From the NCBI GenBank assembly GCA_900552705.1, contig USAX01000010.1:1-25351 (forward strand): a DNA stretch of 25,351 nucleotides. Reading direction: 5' to 3'. How positions within the stretch are numbered: the stretch's first letter is position 1; each line of letters starts with the position of its first letter. This DNA is from an uncultured Collinsella sp. Lineage in GTDB: Bacteria > Actinomycetota > Coriobacteriia > Coriobacteriales > Coriobacteriaceae. Made by a program: the position numbers and the translations under genes. Positions 7,899 through 16,700 of this stretch are shown piece by piece. Below the pieces are notes generated by a model. It saw nothing but the letters and a program-made list of their open reading frames with translations. It did not search any database and was not told the origin of the DNA.

Positions 7899-9245
7899 CT
7901 ACTCGAAGTTCAGCTGCTCCAGGCGATCGAAGACCGTATCGATGCGGGTGAGGAAGTCCCACGGATCAAAAATCTCGTCGAGCTTCTCCTGGCTGACGGT
8001 GCAGCGCGGATCGGCCTCGAGACGCTCCTTAAAGGTGGGGCCAGAGACACAATCCTGCACCTCGTGCCAGGTGGCCATGGCGTTTTCCTGCACGATAGCG
8101 TAGGCATCCTCGCGGGTAATGCCCGTATCGACGAGGGCCAGCAGGACCTTGGAGGAGAAGATGAGGCCGCGGGTCTTGTTGAGATTGGCCATCATGCGGG
8201 CCGGATACAGCTGCAGGCCGTCGATAACGCGAATGAGGCACTGGAACATATGGTCAAGCGCGATGAAGCTATCGGCCTGGGCGACACGCTCGGCGGAAGA
8301 GTGCGAAATGTCGCGCTCGTGCCACAGGGCGACGTTGTCGAAGGCGACCTGGGCGTTGGACTTCACGACGCGCGACAGACCGCAGACCTTCTCCATGGTG
8401 ATGGGGTTGCGCTTGTGCGGCATGGCGGAGCTGCCCTTTTGGCCCTTGCGGAAGGGCTCCTCGGCCTCGAGTGTATCGGTCTTCTGCAGGTTGCGGACCT
8501 CGGTCGCGATGCGCTCGCAGGTGGCCGCTGTAGTGGCAAGCACGCCGGCAAGATAGGCGTGGTGATCGCGGCTGATGACCTGCGTGGACAGCGGGTCGTG
8601 AACCAGACCCAGGTGCTCACAGACGTACTCCTCGACGAACGGCTCGATGGAGCTGTAGGTGCCGACGGCACCGGAGATGGCACCGAAGGCAACGTTCTTG
8701 CGAGCATCCTCAAGACGATCAAGGTCGCGCTTGAGTTCCCATGCCCAAGAGCCAAACTTCATGCCGAAGGTCATCGGCTCGGCATGGATGCCATGGGTGC
8801 GTCCGGCGCAGAGCGTATTGCACTCCTCGAAGGCGCGGCGCTTGCAGATCACGCCGAGCTTCTTGACGTCCTCGATAATCAGGTCACACGCCTGAGTAAG
8901 CTGATAGCACAGAGCAGTATCACCCAGGTCGGAGCTGGTCATACCGTAGTGAACCCAGCGACTAGGCTTGGGCTCGCCCTCGGGAACATCGGCGTCGATA
9001 TATTCCTTCATGTTGGTCAGGAAGGCGATGACATCGTGGCGCGTGACCTCCTCGATCTCATCGACCTTCGCCTTCTCAAAGTTGGCATGGTCGCGGATCC
9101 ACTGGGCTTCGTCTTTAGAAATGCCGATCTTGCCGAGCTCCGCCTGGGCCTCGCAGGCCAGAACCTCGATCTCCTGCCAAATGGCATACTTGTTCTCGAG
9201 GGAGAAAATATGTCCCATCTCCGGGCGGGTATAGCGATCGATCAT
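7899..9245 (-). CDS. purB: Adenylosuccinate lyase
   Basis: PurB catalyses two fumarate-releasing steps: SAICAR to AICAR in purine synthesis, and adenylosuccinate to AMP. The protein is 448 residues, typical of the family. The fumarate lyase signature GSSAMPHKRNP is clear, and the catalytic loop serine lies in it. The other conserved blocks are MTSSDLGDTA and GRTHGIHAEP, the latter with the catalytic His. The start is ATG 9245, preceded by AAAAAGGAG at five bases; codons further upstream have no binding site. It is probably transcribed alone, from a promoter just upstream to the terminator at 7855-7822. It uses the product of PurC, encoded at the start of the window. Confidence 0.97.
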   Translation of the reverse strand: MIDRYTRPEMGHIFSLENKYAIWQEIEVLACEAQAELGKIGISKDEAQWIRDHANFEKAKVDEIEEVTRHDVIAFLTNMKEYIDADVPEGEPKPSRWVHYGMTSSDLGDTALCYQLTQACDLIIEDVKKLGVICKRRAFEECNTLCAGRTHGIHAEPMTFGMKFGSWAWELKRDLDRLEDARKNVAFGAISGAVGTYSSIEPFVEEYVCEHLGLVHDPLSTQVISRDHHAYLAGVLATTAATCERIATEVRNLQKTDTLEAEEPFRKGQKGSSAMPHKRNPITMEKVCGLSRVVKSNAQVAFDNVALWHERDISHSSAERVAQADSFIALDHMFQCLIRVIDGLQLYPARMMANLNKTRGLIFSSKVLLALVDTGITREDAYAIVQENAMATWHEVQDCVSGPTFKERLEADPRCTVSQEKLDEIFDPWDFLTRIDTVFDRLEQLNFE

Positions 9246-9289
9246 AGCGGCTCCTTTTTGGTTATTGGCACGTTGGTCGTAACTCAACC

Positions 9290-9295
9290 ATTGTA
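9290..9295 (-). promoter_or_regulatory. Possible purB -10 element
   Basis: TACAAT on the minus strand lies about 45 bases before the purB start. No convincing -35 element is seen at the usual distance, so this is a weak call. Confidence 0.3.
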
Positions 9296-9348
9296 CCGTG
9301 CGCGGGTGCGAGTATGGGCAGCAGGCATTAACCTAACATTTTGGAATT

Positions 9349-9399
9349 GGAGCGGGCATGGGGACATCCGCGTATTTGCTTCGCAAATCCGCACCGGCT
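9349..9399. repeat. Tandem repeat copy A with tRNA-Gly 3'-end remnant
   Basis: This begins with GGAGCGGGCATGGGGAC, a degenerate copy of the complemented tRNA-Gly 3' end. It continues with a 33-base block (9367-9399) that is identical to 9498-9530. The block contains the hairpin ATTTGC-TTC-GCAAAT, extended by GCG/CGC across one mismatch. After it, TCTCC and GGAGA can form a further short stem. No open frame with coding character covers it. Confidence 0.85.
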
Positions 9400-9479
9400 G
9401 CGATCGATCTCCTCGGATTCACGGAGACGATGGGGAAGACTTTGTTGAATTGGCCGTCCCAAGGTCTCCCGCGCTCGAT
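9400..9479. other. Unassigned spacer between repeat copies
   Basis: Eighty bases separate repeat copy A from copy B. The start can fold (TCTCC with GGAGA around CTCGGATTCACGG). Beyond this no gene, promoter or named element is visible. Confidence 0.5.
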
Positions 9480-9530
9480 GGAGCGGGCAACGGGACGTCC
9501 GCGTATTTGCTTCGCAAATCCGCACCGGCT
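9480..9530. repeat. Tandem repeat copy B with tRNA-Gly 3'-end duplicate
   Basis: The first 17 bases, GGAGCGGGCAACGGGAC, are identical to 9671-9687, the 3' end of tRNA-Gly (acceptor and T-stem, complemented); the match includes the encoded CCA side. The 33-base hairpin block of copy A follows without a mismatch. Copies A and B lie 131 bases apart in the same direction and differ at about four positions over 51 bases. Confidence 0.88.
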
Positions 9531-9532
9531 AC

Positions 9533-9582
9533 GGTCGCCTATCGGCGACCTTGCCTGCTCGCTATAAACGCTTCGCGTTTAT
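9533..9582. repeat. Two perfect hairpins after repeat copy B
   Basis: GGTCGCC (9533-9539) pairs with GGCGACC (9544-9550) around TATC. ATAAACGC (9564-9571) pairs with GCGTTTAT (9575-9582) around TTC. The second uses the same TTC/GAA triloop style as the hairpin in the repeat itself. Neither is followed by a U-run, so they are not ordinary terminators. Confidence 0.75.
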
Positions 9583-9597
9583 TTAACGCTCGCACCC

Positions 9598-9618
9598 TGT
9601 CGGGTTCGAGTCCCGGCA
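9598..9618 (+). other. T-arm-like hairpin in opposite orientation to tRNA-Gly
   Basis: TGTCGGG-TTCGAGT-CCCGGCA reads on the plus strand as a tRNA T-arm with a consensus T-loop. It shares 15 bases (CGGGTTCGAGTCCCG) with the T-arm of the minus-strand tRNA-Gly. No matching acceptor, D-arm or anticodon arm is found upstream, so this is not an intact tRNA gene. Confidence 0.7.
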
Positions 9619-9626
9619 CTTTATTG

Positions 9627-9659
9627 AAAAAGGCACAGTAACGAAACGTTACCGTGCCT
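9627..9659 (-). terminator. Intrinsic terminator of tRNA-Gly
   Basis: A 13-bp stem (arms 9659-9647 and 9643-9631) with an AAA/TTT loop is followed by five U on the minus strand. One pair is G-U on this strand but would be A-C on the other, which sets the direction. It begins 11 bases after the tRNA 3' end. Confidence 0.88.
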
Positions 9660-9669
9660 GAAATTCGAA

Positions 9670-9744
9670 TGGAGCGGGCAACGGGACTCGAACCCGCGAG
9701 TGTCAGCTTGGGAAGCTGATGCCTTACCACTTGGCGATGCCCGC
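9670..9744 (-). tRNA. tRNA-Gly (anticodon CCC)
   Basis: The full cloverleaf can be drawn. The acceptor is GCGGGCA/TGCCCGC with discriminator U. The D-arm is GCC/GGC with AAGTGGTAA. The anticodon stem is TCAGC/GCTGA with loop TTCCCAA, giving anticodon CCC for GGG codons. The T-arm is GCGGG-TTCGAGT-CCCGT. CCA is encoded (9672-9670). It has its own promoter and terminator. Its last 17-19 bases recur twice downstream in the repeat region. Confidence 0.97.
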
Positions 9745-9757
9745 TTATGTGTTGGCT

Positions 9758-9787
9758 AGTATAACGCGGTTGTCTTGTTCGATACAA
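9758..9787 (-). promoter_or_regulatory. tRNA-Gly promoter
   Basis: -35 TTGTAT (9787-9782) and -10 TATACT (9763-9758) are separated by 18 bases. The -10 ends 13 bases before the mature tRNA 5' end, consistent with a short leader. Confidence 0.7.
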
Positions 9788-10041
9788 GGGTGGTGATGCT
9801 TGTTTTAGCTGTGGAGATTCGTTTGAAAATCGCGTCAATTGTGGAGATGAGGACCTTTGTCTTTCTTTTCTTACCATCTTCTACCTGTACTTTTATCTGA
9901 TTATTGTATTTGAGCTCGATTTGTCAGAAATCGGGCAAGCTTTTGGTCAGCTTCTGGTACTTACCCGCATGAACCATGGCGGTAGCCTCATCCCAAGCGC
10001 CGCGGCCTCCCCGTGCGGCGCACGAGGGATAAGGAGCAGCC
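9788..10041 (+). other. Leader region of the adhesin gene
   Basis: This gap holds no gene. It contains one perfect 7-bp hairpin, GCGCCGC (9997-10003) with GCGGCGC (10015-10021), directly before the AAGGAG binding site of the adhesin gene. A possible -35 TTACCA / -10 TATCTG pair with a 17-base spacer lies in the AT-rich part near 9880. No riboswitch consensus is recognised. The hairpin could tune translation because it ends ten bases before the binding site. Confidence 0.4.
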
Positions 10042-13000
10042 ATGTCCAACGCACCCACGCACTCTGTCCACAGCGCAATCGCAACAGGTCCGCTGCTCCT
10101 GCTCCTCTTCCTGCTTTTCGGCTGCCTGGCACCGGGAGCCGCATTTGCCGTCGATGGCTACGACCAGCTCGGCTTCCGCACTATCAGCGATGATTGTGGG
10201 CCCTTCTTTATCGGCAAGTATGAAGCTCAAGACGCCTCGATTGCCTACTGCATGAACCAGGAGCGTCCCGGTCCCACCAAGCCGGGCGGCCCATGGCTCA
10301 ACTTTGATCAAGGCTGGGTGTGGCTCGACGACGAGTTCGCAGCAATCGTTTGTCACGGATATCCTACCGCCACGTCGTTTGGCGGTTACCATCTTTCACC
10401 CGATCGCGCCCGCGCCGCCACCCAGCTTGCCGTATGGATGCTCAACGGCACTACCCATGTCGACGGCACCTACTCCTACACGACCGCTCAGGGCAAAACC
10501 AAGAGCGGGCACTTTACCGCCGACGATGAAGTCGTGGCGGCTGCGCGGTGGCTCCACGACAGCGCAAAATCAGGAAGCATCAAAGCCGCTCCGCACCGCG
10601 CGCGACGCTATCTAGGAACCGTATCGGGCGGCAGCAGACGTCAAGACATGCTCTATGTACTGCCGGCGGTCTCTGTTTCCTTCCAAAAGCAGTCTGCGAA
10701 CACTGTTATTACCAGCGGAAACAATACCTATCAGTTTACCGGGGCAACATTCGATGTTTTTGAGAGCGCCAGCGGCGCGCGTGTCGGCACCATCCAGATG
10801 GACGGCAACGGTCAAGCGCAGGCAGCACTTCTGCCCAACACGGCATACTACCTAGTTGAGACAACAGCGCCAGTTGGTTATATCCCCCTGCACGATCGCA
10901 TTGCCTTTACCACGACGGATAACGGCGGATACGTCACCATTGATGAACAACCCGGCACCATTACCTTGCGCATTGTAAAGCTCGACGCCGCAACGAATGC
11001 AGGCCCCCAAGTTGGGGCTTCGCTCGCAGGAGCAGAATTCGTATGCGTATCGCAATCTACCCTTGGATGGACACAAACCCTCAGGACCGATGAAAGCGGT
11101 CAAGCTACCCTCACCGATGTCCCGCTGGGAACCTTTACCATCTATGAATCGAAGGCGCCCGAGGGCTATTTGCCCTCCGGTGACAGCTGGTCTTACACCG
11201 TCGGAGCCGATCAGCTCGGCGATTCAGGCGTGGTCGAGATCGAATCTCGCGTTTCCGATACCCCCATTGCGTTTGACCTTGAGATTTCCAAATTCAAGGA
11301 CTACGGCAATAGCGACCAATCCGGCCTGGAGCAGCCGGCGGGAGGTGTTGTCTTTGAGGTTGTCAGCAACAGCTCTCAGCAGGTTGTTGGCACACTGACC
11401 ACAAACATCTATGGCTTTGCCTCCACCAAAGATCTGTCAGAAGCATGGTTCGGCGCAGGCAAGCGACCCGCCGGTGTCCACGGAGCCATCCCATACGACC
11501 GCGCCGGCTACACCGTTCGCGAGGTTCCGGAAACCGTCCCCGAGGGTTTTAAACGTGCAGGGGAATGGACCGTCGGGGCCAATCAGATTTCCGACGGCGC
11601 CGAGCTTCAATATATCGTGGACAACCACGCTCTGTCGACGCATCTCCAAATTATAAAACGCGATGCCCAAACAGGCGCTTCTGTTCCACTAGCCGGATTC
11701 ACCTTCCAACTACTCGACAGCAATCACGAACCTGTCTCACAAACTTGCTGGTATCCAACACATAACGTAATGGACACCTTTACGACTGACGCGACCGGGA
11801 CCGTCACACTGCCCGAATCGCTCGTGCCGGGCACCTATTATGTACGCGAAACCTCGGCCAAAGAGCCCTATCTTGTCGGCGAGGAGATCGAGGTAAACAT
11901 ACCCGCCGATATAAACCTAACGCCCGTTGCAATCGTCTCGTATTATGACCGCGCCGCGACCGGAAACATCAGGATCGTTAAAACCGATGCCGTAGACGGC
12001 AGCAGCCTCGCGGGCGCCATCTTTGAGATCCGTGCCTCAGGTGATATCGTGCGCCCCGACGGTAGCATTGCCGCGCTCGACGGTGAGACTGTCGCTACCG
12101 TCACGACGGATGAAACTGGAGAAGCACGCGCGGGCGACCTCCCGCTGGGATCTGGCACCGCACGCTACGAGGTTGTCGAGACTCAAGCGCCGACCGGCTT
12201 CTTACTCGACCGGACGCACCATATCGTCGACCTTACCTATGCCGACCAGAAAACACCCGTTGTGGAAGCACGGCTTAACGTATCCGACGATTACACCAAG
12301 GTTGATATCTCCAAGGTCGATGCAAGCGGAGAGCAGGAAGTGAAAGGCGCACAGCTCACCTTATATGGTCCCGATAAAACCGAAATAGACTCCTGGACCT
12401 CATCCGACAAGCCGCACCGCATCGAACATCTTGCACCCGGCACCTACTCGTTGCGCGAAACGATGTCTCCGCGGACCTATGACCTTGCCGAGGAGATAAC
12501 GTTTGAAATAAAGGATACGGGAGAAGTCCAATCCGTCGCGATGAAGGATGCGCCCATCGAGATCAAAGGACAGGTCGACAAGCGTCAGGAACTTGTCCAA
12601 CCTATCGGGAAGGGTCTGTTGGCTAACGGCGATGGAAAAAACCGCGCCGCGATGCAAACCAATACGGATGGGCTTTTCTCCTATACCATCGATGCTCGAA
12701 ACGATTCCGCTACTTGGGTTGATGAGTTTACGATTACCGATGATCTTGAGTGCGCCAAAGACGGCACGGCGAGATTCGTCTCAATCGAAACCCCCGTCGC
12801 CATCGGCGACCTCAACGGTCTGTGCAACGTGTGGTATCGCACGACGCCGTTGGACTCGACAGACGTCGATGAGCCGGCAAACGCGACGCTTGACGATGGG
12901 CACGAAAATCCTTGGCTTGAGTCCGACGAAGTAAAAGAGAGTCTGGGTGAAGATTGCCGCCTCGTCGATTACGACGGCTGGCACCTCTGGAAGGCGGATG

Positions 13001-13473
13001 TCTCGACCACGGAATCCGCCACACTCGAGGCGAAAGAACTCGACCTTGCATCCAATACCGTCGTGACGGGCATTCGCATTGAATACGGTGCAGTAGCCGC
13101 CGACTTTACGACTCGAAGCGATGCGGATTCTTGGACCCGTGATGATCTCAAAGATGAGCACGACGACCTTGACGATGCCAGAGCAATCCTTGGCACAGAT
13201 GCTCGGGGCGCAGTCGTGCACATGCAGGCAACGTCGGCTTATACACCCCAAACTGCACTCACCAACAGCGCACGCGTCGATCTTTGCCGCAACGGCGGCG
13301 GCGATAAACTTGAGTCACATGACGAGGACAGTGTCATTCAACGCTGCACCCTACCGCAGGACCTACCGGCAACAGGATCAGCCCCCATCGCCGCTTGCAT
13401 CACCGCGCTCCTGACCTCTGGTGCCGCAGCCCTATGGTTCGCTCGCCTTAGGTCAATCCCAAAGAAGCGCTAG
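10042..13473 (+). CDS. Thioester-domain, Cna-B/SpaA-type LPXTG surface adhesin
   Basis: A 1143-residue protein predicted to be covalently fixed to the cell wall. It has a signal peptide ending near AAFA (36). The N-terminal thioester domain (about 38-205) carries Cys70 in AYCMNQ and Gln128 in ATQLAVW, the Cys-Gln pair that forms an internal thioester in TED adhesins. A series of SpaA/Cna-B domains follows, at about 210-300, 305-405, 410-530, 533-632, 641-745 and 752-835. They show repeated [I/L]xKxDA, LAGAxF and YxxxExxAPxGY signatures typical of isopeptide-stabilised folds. Another region (about 836-1100) with paired Cys is unassigned. The C-terminus has LPATG (1108-1112), a hydrophobic segment and a basic tail for sortase. 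The binding site AAGGAG is five bases before ATG. No sortase gene is in the window. It is transcribed alone and is the only plus-strand gene before 17 kb. Confidence 0.93.
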   Translation: MSNAPTHSVHSAIATGPLLLLLFLLFGCLAPGAAFAVDGYDQLGFRTISDDCGPFFIGKYEAQDASIAYCMNQERPGPTKPGGPWLNFDQGWVWLDDEFAAIVCHGYPTATSFGGYHLSPDRARAATQLAVWMLNGTTHVDGTYSYTTAQGKTKSGHFTADDEVVAAARWLHDSAKSGSIKAAPHRARRYLGTVSGGSRRQDMLYVLPAVSVSFQKQSANTVITSGNNTYQFTGATFDVFESASGARVGTIQMDGNGQAQAALLPNTAYYLVETTAPVGYIPLHDRIAFTTTDNGGYVTIDEQPGTITLRIVKLDAATNAGPQVGASLAGAEFVCVSQSTLGWTQTLRTDESGQATLTDVPLGTFTIYESKAPEGYLPSGDSWSYTVGADQLGDSGVVEIESRVSDTPIAFDLEISKFKDYGNSDQSGLEQPAGGVVFEVVSNSSQQVVGTLTTNIYGFASTKDLSEAWFGAGKRPAGVHGAIPYDRAGYTVREVPETVPEGFKRAGEWTVGANQISDGAELQYIVDNHALSTHLQIIKRDAQTGASVPLAGFTFQLLDSNHEPVSQTCWYPTHNVMDTFTTDATGTVTLPESLVPGTYYVRETSAKEPYLVGEEIEVNIPADINLTPVAIVSYYDRAATGNIRIVKTDAVDGSSLAGAIFEIRASGDIVRPDGSIAALDGETVATVTTDETGEARAGDLPLGSGTARYEVVETQAPTGFLLDRTHHIVDLTYADQKTPVVEARLNVSDDYTKVDISKVDASGEQEVKGAQLTLYGPDKTEIDSWTSSDKPHRIEHLAPGTYSLRETMSPRTYDLAEEITFEIKDTGEVQSVAMKDAPIEIKGQVDKRQELVQPIGKGLLANGDGKNRAAMQTNTDGLFSYTIDARNDSATWVDEFTITDDLECAKDGTARFVSIETPVAIGDLNGLCNVWYRTTPLDSTDVDEPANATLDDGHENPWLESDEVKESLGEDCRLVDYDGWHLWKADVSTTESATLEAKELDLASNTVVTGIRIEYGAVAADFTTRSDADSWTRDDLKDEHDDLDDARAILGTDARGAVVHMQATSAYTPQTALTNSARVDLCRNGGGDKLESHDEDSVIQRCTLPQDLPATGSAPIAACITALLTSGAAALWFARLRSIPKKR

Positions 13474-13482
13474 CGCGATGAA

Positions 13483-13518
13483 AAAGCGGGCGAGCCAGTC
13501 CCCCGGCTCGCCCGCTTT
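13483..13518. terminator. Bidirectional terminator between convergent genes
   Basis: A perfect 14-bp stem (13483-13496 with 13505-13518) around an 8-base C-rich loop has T-runs on both sides: TTT on the plus strand and five T on the minus strand. It ends the adhesin transcript and the facing minus-strand operon. Confidence 0.88.
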
Positions 13519-13539
13519 CAATCATTTAAATCGCCGTAT

Positions 13540-13758
13540 CTACTCTGCAGACGAAGATCCACCATCAACGATTGCTTGCTCGGACTCAGGAATCCCATCG
13601 GCACCCGTGCTCTGTTCTTGCTCCACCTCTTCGCTGATTGCGGAGGCGGGGGTCGAGCCGTTGGCGCCCACGATATAGGCGGCTCCAAACCCCAACGCAA
13701 TGGCAATCAAGGTCAAAATCACGTAGACAGGCCAATGGCGCTTAATATACGAAAACAC
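13540..13758 (-). CDS. Small single-pass membrane protein, unknown function
   Basis: The 72-residue product has a short basic N-terminus (MFSYIKRHWP), one membrane helix (about 11-32) and an acidic Ser/Glu/Gly-rich tail of about 40 residues without recognisable motifs. The start is GTG 13758, preceded by AAGGAG at five bases, which supports a real gene. It begins 21 bases after the stop of the split M28-like membrane protein and ends before the shared terminator, so it is the last gene of that operon. The acidic disordered tail echoes the acidic disordered region of its neighbour. An accessory or interaction role is a guess only. Confidence 0.75.
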   Translation of the reverse strand: MFSYIKRHWPVYVILTLIAIALGFGAAYIVGANGSTPASAISEEVEQEQSTGADGIPESEQAIVDGGSSSAE

Positions 13759-13779
13759 GTTGACTCCTTAGAGCTCCGT

Positions 13780-16700
13780 CTACGAACGGCGGATAACCTC
13801 GGTCACGACCTCGGATACCGTGGCAATGTTCGTCGGGTTGACATTGTGGGGCAGGTCGTCCTCGGTACGAGCGCAAGCCAGACGCGTGCCGTCCACGCCG
13901 GCGATGGTGAGGGCTCGGCGGCTCGCCTCGAGCGCGGCGTAGGCATCGGTCTTGGCATAGGGCATCTCGAGCGCGCCACAATCGACATGGAACGACTTGC
14001 ACACCTTGCTGACCAGGTTCATGATGCGGCGATCGCCCTTGAGCAGCTGCTGTTCGCCCTCAACCGTCACCACCGAAAGCCTACCGGCGCCGACGGATTC
14101 AAGATTGATGAAGAAGACGCCGCGGAGCTTATCGCGATGCGAAGCCAAGAAGGCCTTCATACCGGCGCCATCACAATCCGAGGCGCCCGTTGCCACAAAC
14201 CAGATATCGTGACCGAGCAGCTCATCGTCGCCCATAGAGGCGACAGCCGAGAGCATATCTTCGGAAGAAGCGCCGTCGGAAGACGTAGCGCCGCCCTTCC
14301 AGCCATCGTTATCGTCCTCGAAATTATCCCACGAACCGATGCCGCGACCGGACTTCTTGGCATCGTAATCGTCTTCGACGCCCAGCCAGTCACTCATGCT
14401 GTCCTGTTCGTTTTTCTTTTTACGACCGAACAGGCCGCCCAGGCCGCGCTTGCGAGACTTGGGTGCCGCAGGGGCGGGAGCCGAAATGGTCTCGATCGGC
14501 TGTGCGCCCGACGTAACGGGCATAGGAGGCGCAACGGGTGCCGATGTGGGTTCGGGACCCTGGGCGGTAGCAAAGGGGTCGTTGACCTGTGCGGAGGGAT
14601 CGGGAAGGTCGAACAGCGACGTGCGAGACGCAACGTTTGTCTGCTTCATCGACGGCAGCGACGGATCGGGGACCGAAGCCAGCGGAGACGAGGAGGGTGC
14701 AGGCGACGGTGCCGACGCCGGATCGGGAACATTCATCTGCGGACGCGGCGATGCTTGGGAGGAAATCTGGGCCATAAGGGAATCGACCGTTTCGTCCTGG
14801 GTGGGAGCGACATTGGCAACCGTGGCACCGGAACCACTCGGGGTCGGCATGGTGAAAATCTGCGTGGAGTAAGGCCTCGACTCATCCGTCTCGGGAGTCT
14901 CGGAAACCGCAGGCACCTCCTCCTGCTCGACCGCGGCCGAATCACCTTGATCGGCTGCCGCGTATTGCTCTTCGTCACAGTTGGCCTCGACGGACTCGTC
15001 CTCGGCAGCATCCTGAATTTCGGCAGCATCAATGGGCTCGTCATCGTCTGCCGCGTCGCCCTGCTCATCGGAAACAGGAAGGGGCTCGGCAATCGCGGTG
15101 CCTTGCTTTTCAAACGTTATCGTGGAATCGAACTGCGCGGCATCAAACGACATGGTGCTATCGACGTGCTGCTGAGCCTCGAAAGACGTCGTCGCCTCAA
15201 CAACATCCGTGGACGCCGGTTGCTGGGACTCAAAGGACGTTGTAGCTTCGGCAGCGTCGACGGGCACGGACTGCATAGCCTCGTTCTGCTCGAGCTCTTG
15301 CGCCGCGCGCTCACGTGCCGCCTCGGCTGCCTGCTGCTGAGCGATAGCCTCCTGCTCGGCAGCCTCGCGTGCGGCAGCGCGCTTCTCCTCGAAATCGTCG
15401 ACAAATTTCTTGCCCTTTGCAAGCGCACCCTTAAAGAAGTTGGAAGCACTGGCGCCAATCGAAGAGAACGCGGATGCAATATCGGCATGGGGCGTTGCCG
15501 CGGGAATCTCGGCCGAAAAATCAGTATCGCTCTCGTAAGACACGCGCCTCGGCTGTTCAACGTAATCGTCGTCAGGCTCGTCCGCAACGTCTTGCGCCGG
15601 CGCGGCGGGGGCCAAAATGTCCAGTCCTGCCGCGGGATCGATCGCGGACACCGCCTCGGGCTCGGCAACGGCAGCGGTAACCGCGGCAGACTCATCATCC
15701 ACGGTGACGGCGGGCGCAGGTGCAGTCACGACGGGGGCAGGCTCGGGCTCAAACGTCGGCTCCTCGCCCTCCTCGTAATCGAGCGTGCAGGACTCGGGAA
15801 GCATCCCGAGCGCACGGATGGCATCCGAACCAAAGCGGATGTTGCCGGCGGCATTGCGATAGAGCTTGGGCTCGGGCTCGGCCGCGACAGGCTCCTCCGC
15901 CGGCTCGGCAGCGGAAACCTCGTCATTGAACTCTTCGGCCTGGACAGCCTGATTCTGATCCTCGGGCACAATGGCGCCAATCAGCGTCTCGTCGGCAGAC
16001 GCACCCTCAAAGCCCTCGATCTGCTCGTCGAAATCCTCACCCTGTTCGGGCTCGGCCTGAGCGTCGGGAGCAATCGGCTGACCGAACTCATCCTCGGCGT
16101 AGGTAGGCTCTTCATACTCGATGGTGTTGCCGTAGTCGTTTTGCTGTTGGGCCGCGGCATACTCCGCTGCTGCGCGCGCCATCTCCTCGGCACGACGCTT
16201 CTGCTCCCCAAAATAGGTATCGAACGGAACATCGTCGGGAAACTCGTTTTCGCCCTGGAAGGGAGCAACGTTGTCCATAACGCCGAGCATAGCGGCGACA
16301 GAAGACTTGTTGCACACCGCGCCGGACGTATAGGGAAGAATGTAGCGGTTAGAAATGATGTTTGCCGCGTTGGCGAGCGCAACGAGGGAAGCGAGGATCG
16401 CGACAATCCACAGCAGAACCTTGAGCGCGCCGGGGAGCGGCAGGATACGCAAGATGGCAACGGCAGCAGGGGCAACCGTGGCAACGGGCAACAGCTTGGC
16501 GATGAGCGCACGATACGAAGCATAGGGCTCGCGGGCGAGCAGCTCAGCACGGGGAGAGTCGTAGTGTGCGACAACGACCACCGGGCGGTTGCGCGGAGAC
16601 GCGAGCGGGCCCGAGGCCTTGTGGTAGGCGATGACATTTTGGCTCACGCCCGTCTTGCCCAGGCGTGAAACCACGGGGTGGCCCGTGCGCTCGAGCACGT

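Noticed and set aside
9349..9530. CRISPR-like array
   Set aside because: Only two repeat copies, flanked by tRNA-derived sequence, with an 80-base spacer and no cas genes.
9598..9618. Second tRNA gene on the plus strand
   Set aside because: Only a T-arm is present. No acceptor, D-arm or anticodon arm can be folded upstream, so a functional tRNA is not supported.
8064..9641. Plus-strand open frame of 525 codons opposite purB, running into the repeat region
   Set aside because: Antisense to a certain gene (purB signature intact), with no ribosome binding site and no protein-like pattern. It also crosses the purB promoter region and the repeats.
9788..10041. Cyclic di-GMP riboswitch before the adhesin gene, suggested by the diguanylate cyclase in the window
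   Set aside because: The conserved GEMM-I core sequences are absent and only one simple hairpin is found.
13576..16668. Very long plus-strand open frame (about 1030 codons) opposite the split M28-like gene
   Set aside because: It is an antisense shadow: its Leu/Gly/Arg-rich translation has no motif, and the minus-strand product has recognisable domains, a start site and membrane helices. High GC and biased codons keep the opposite frame open.
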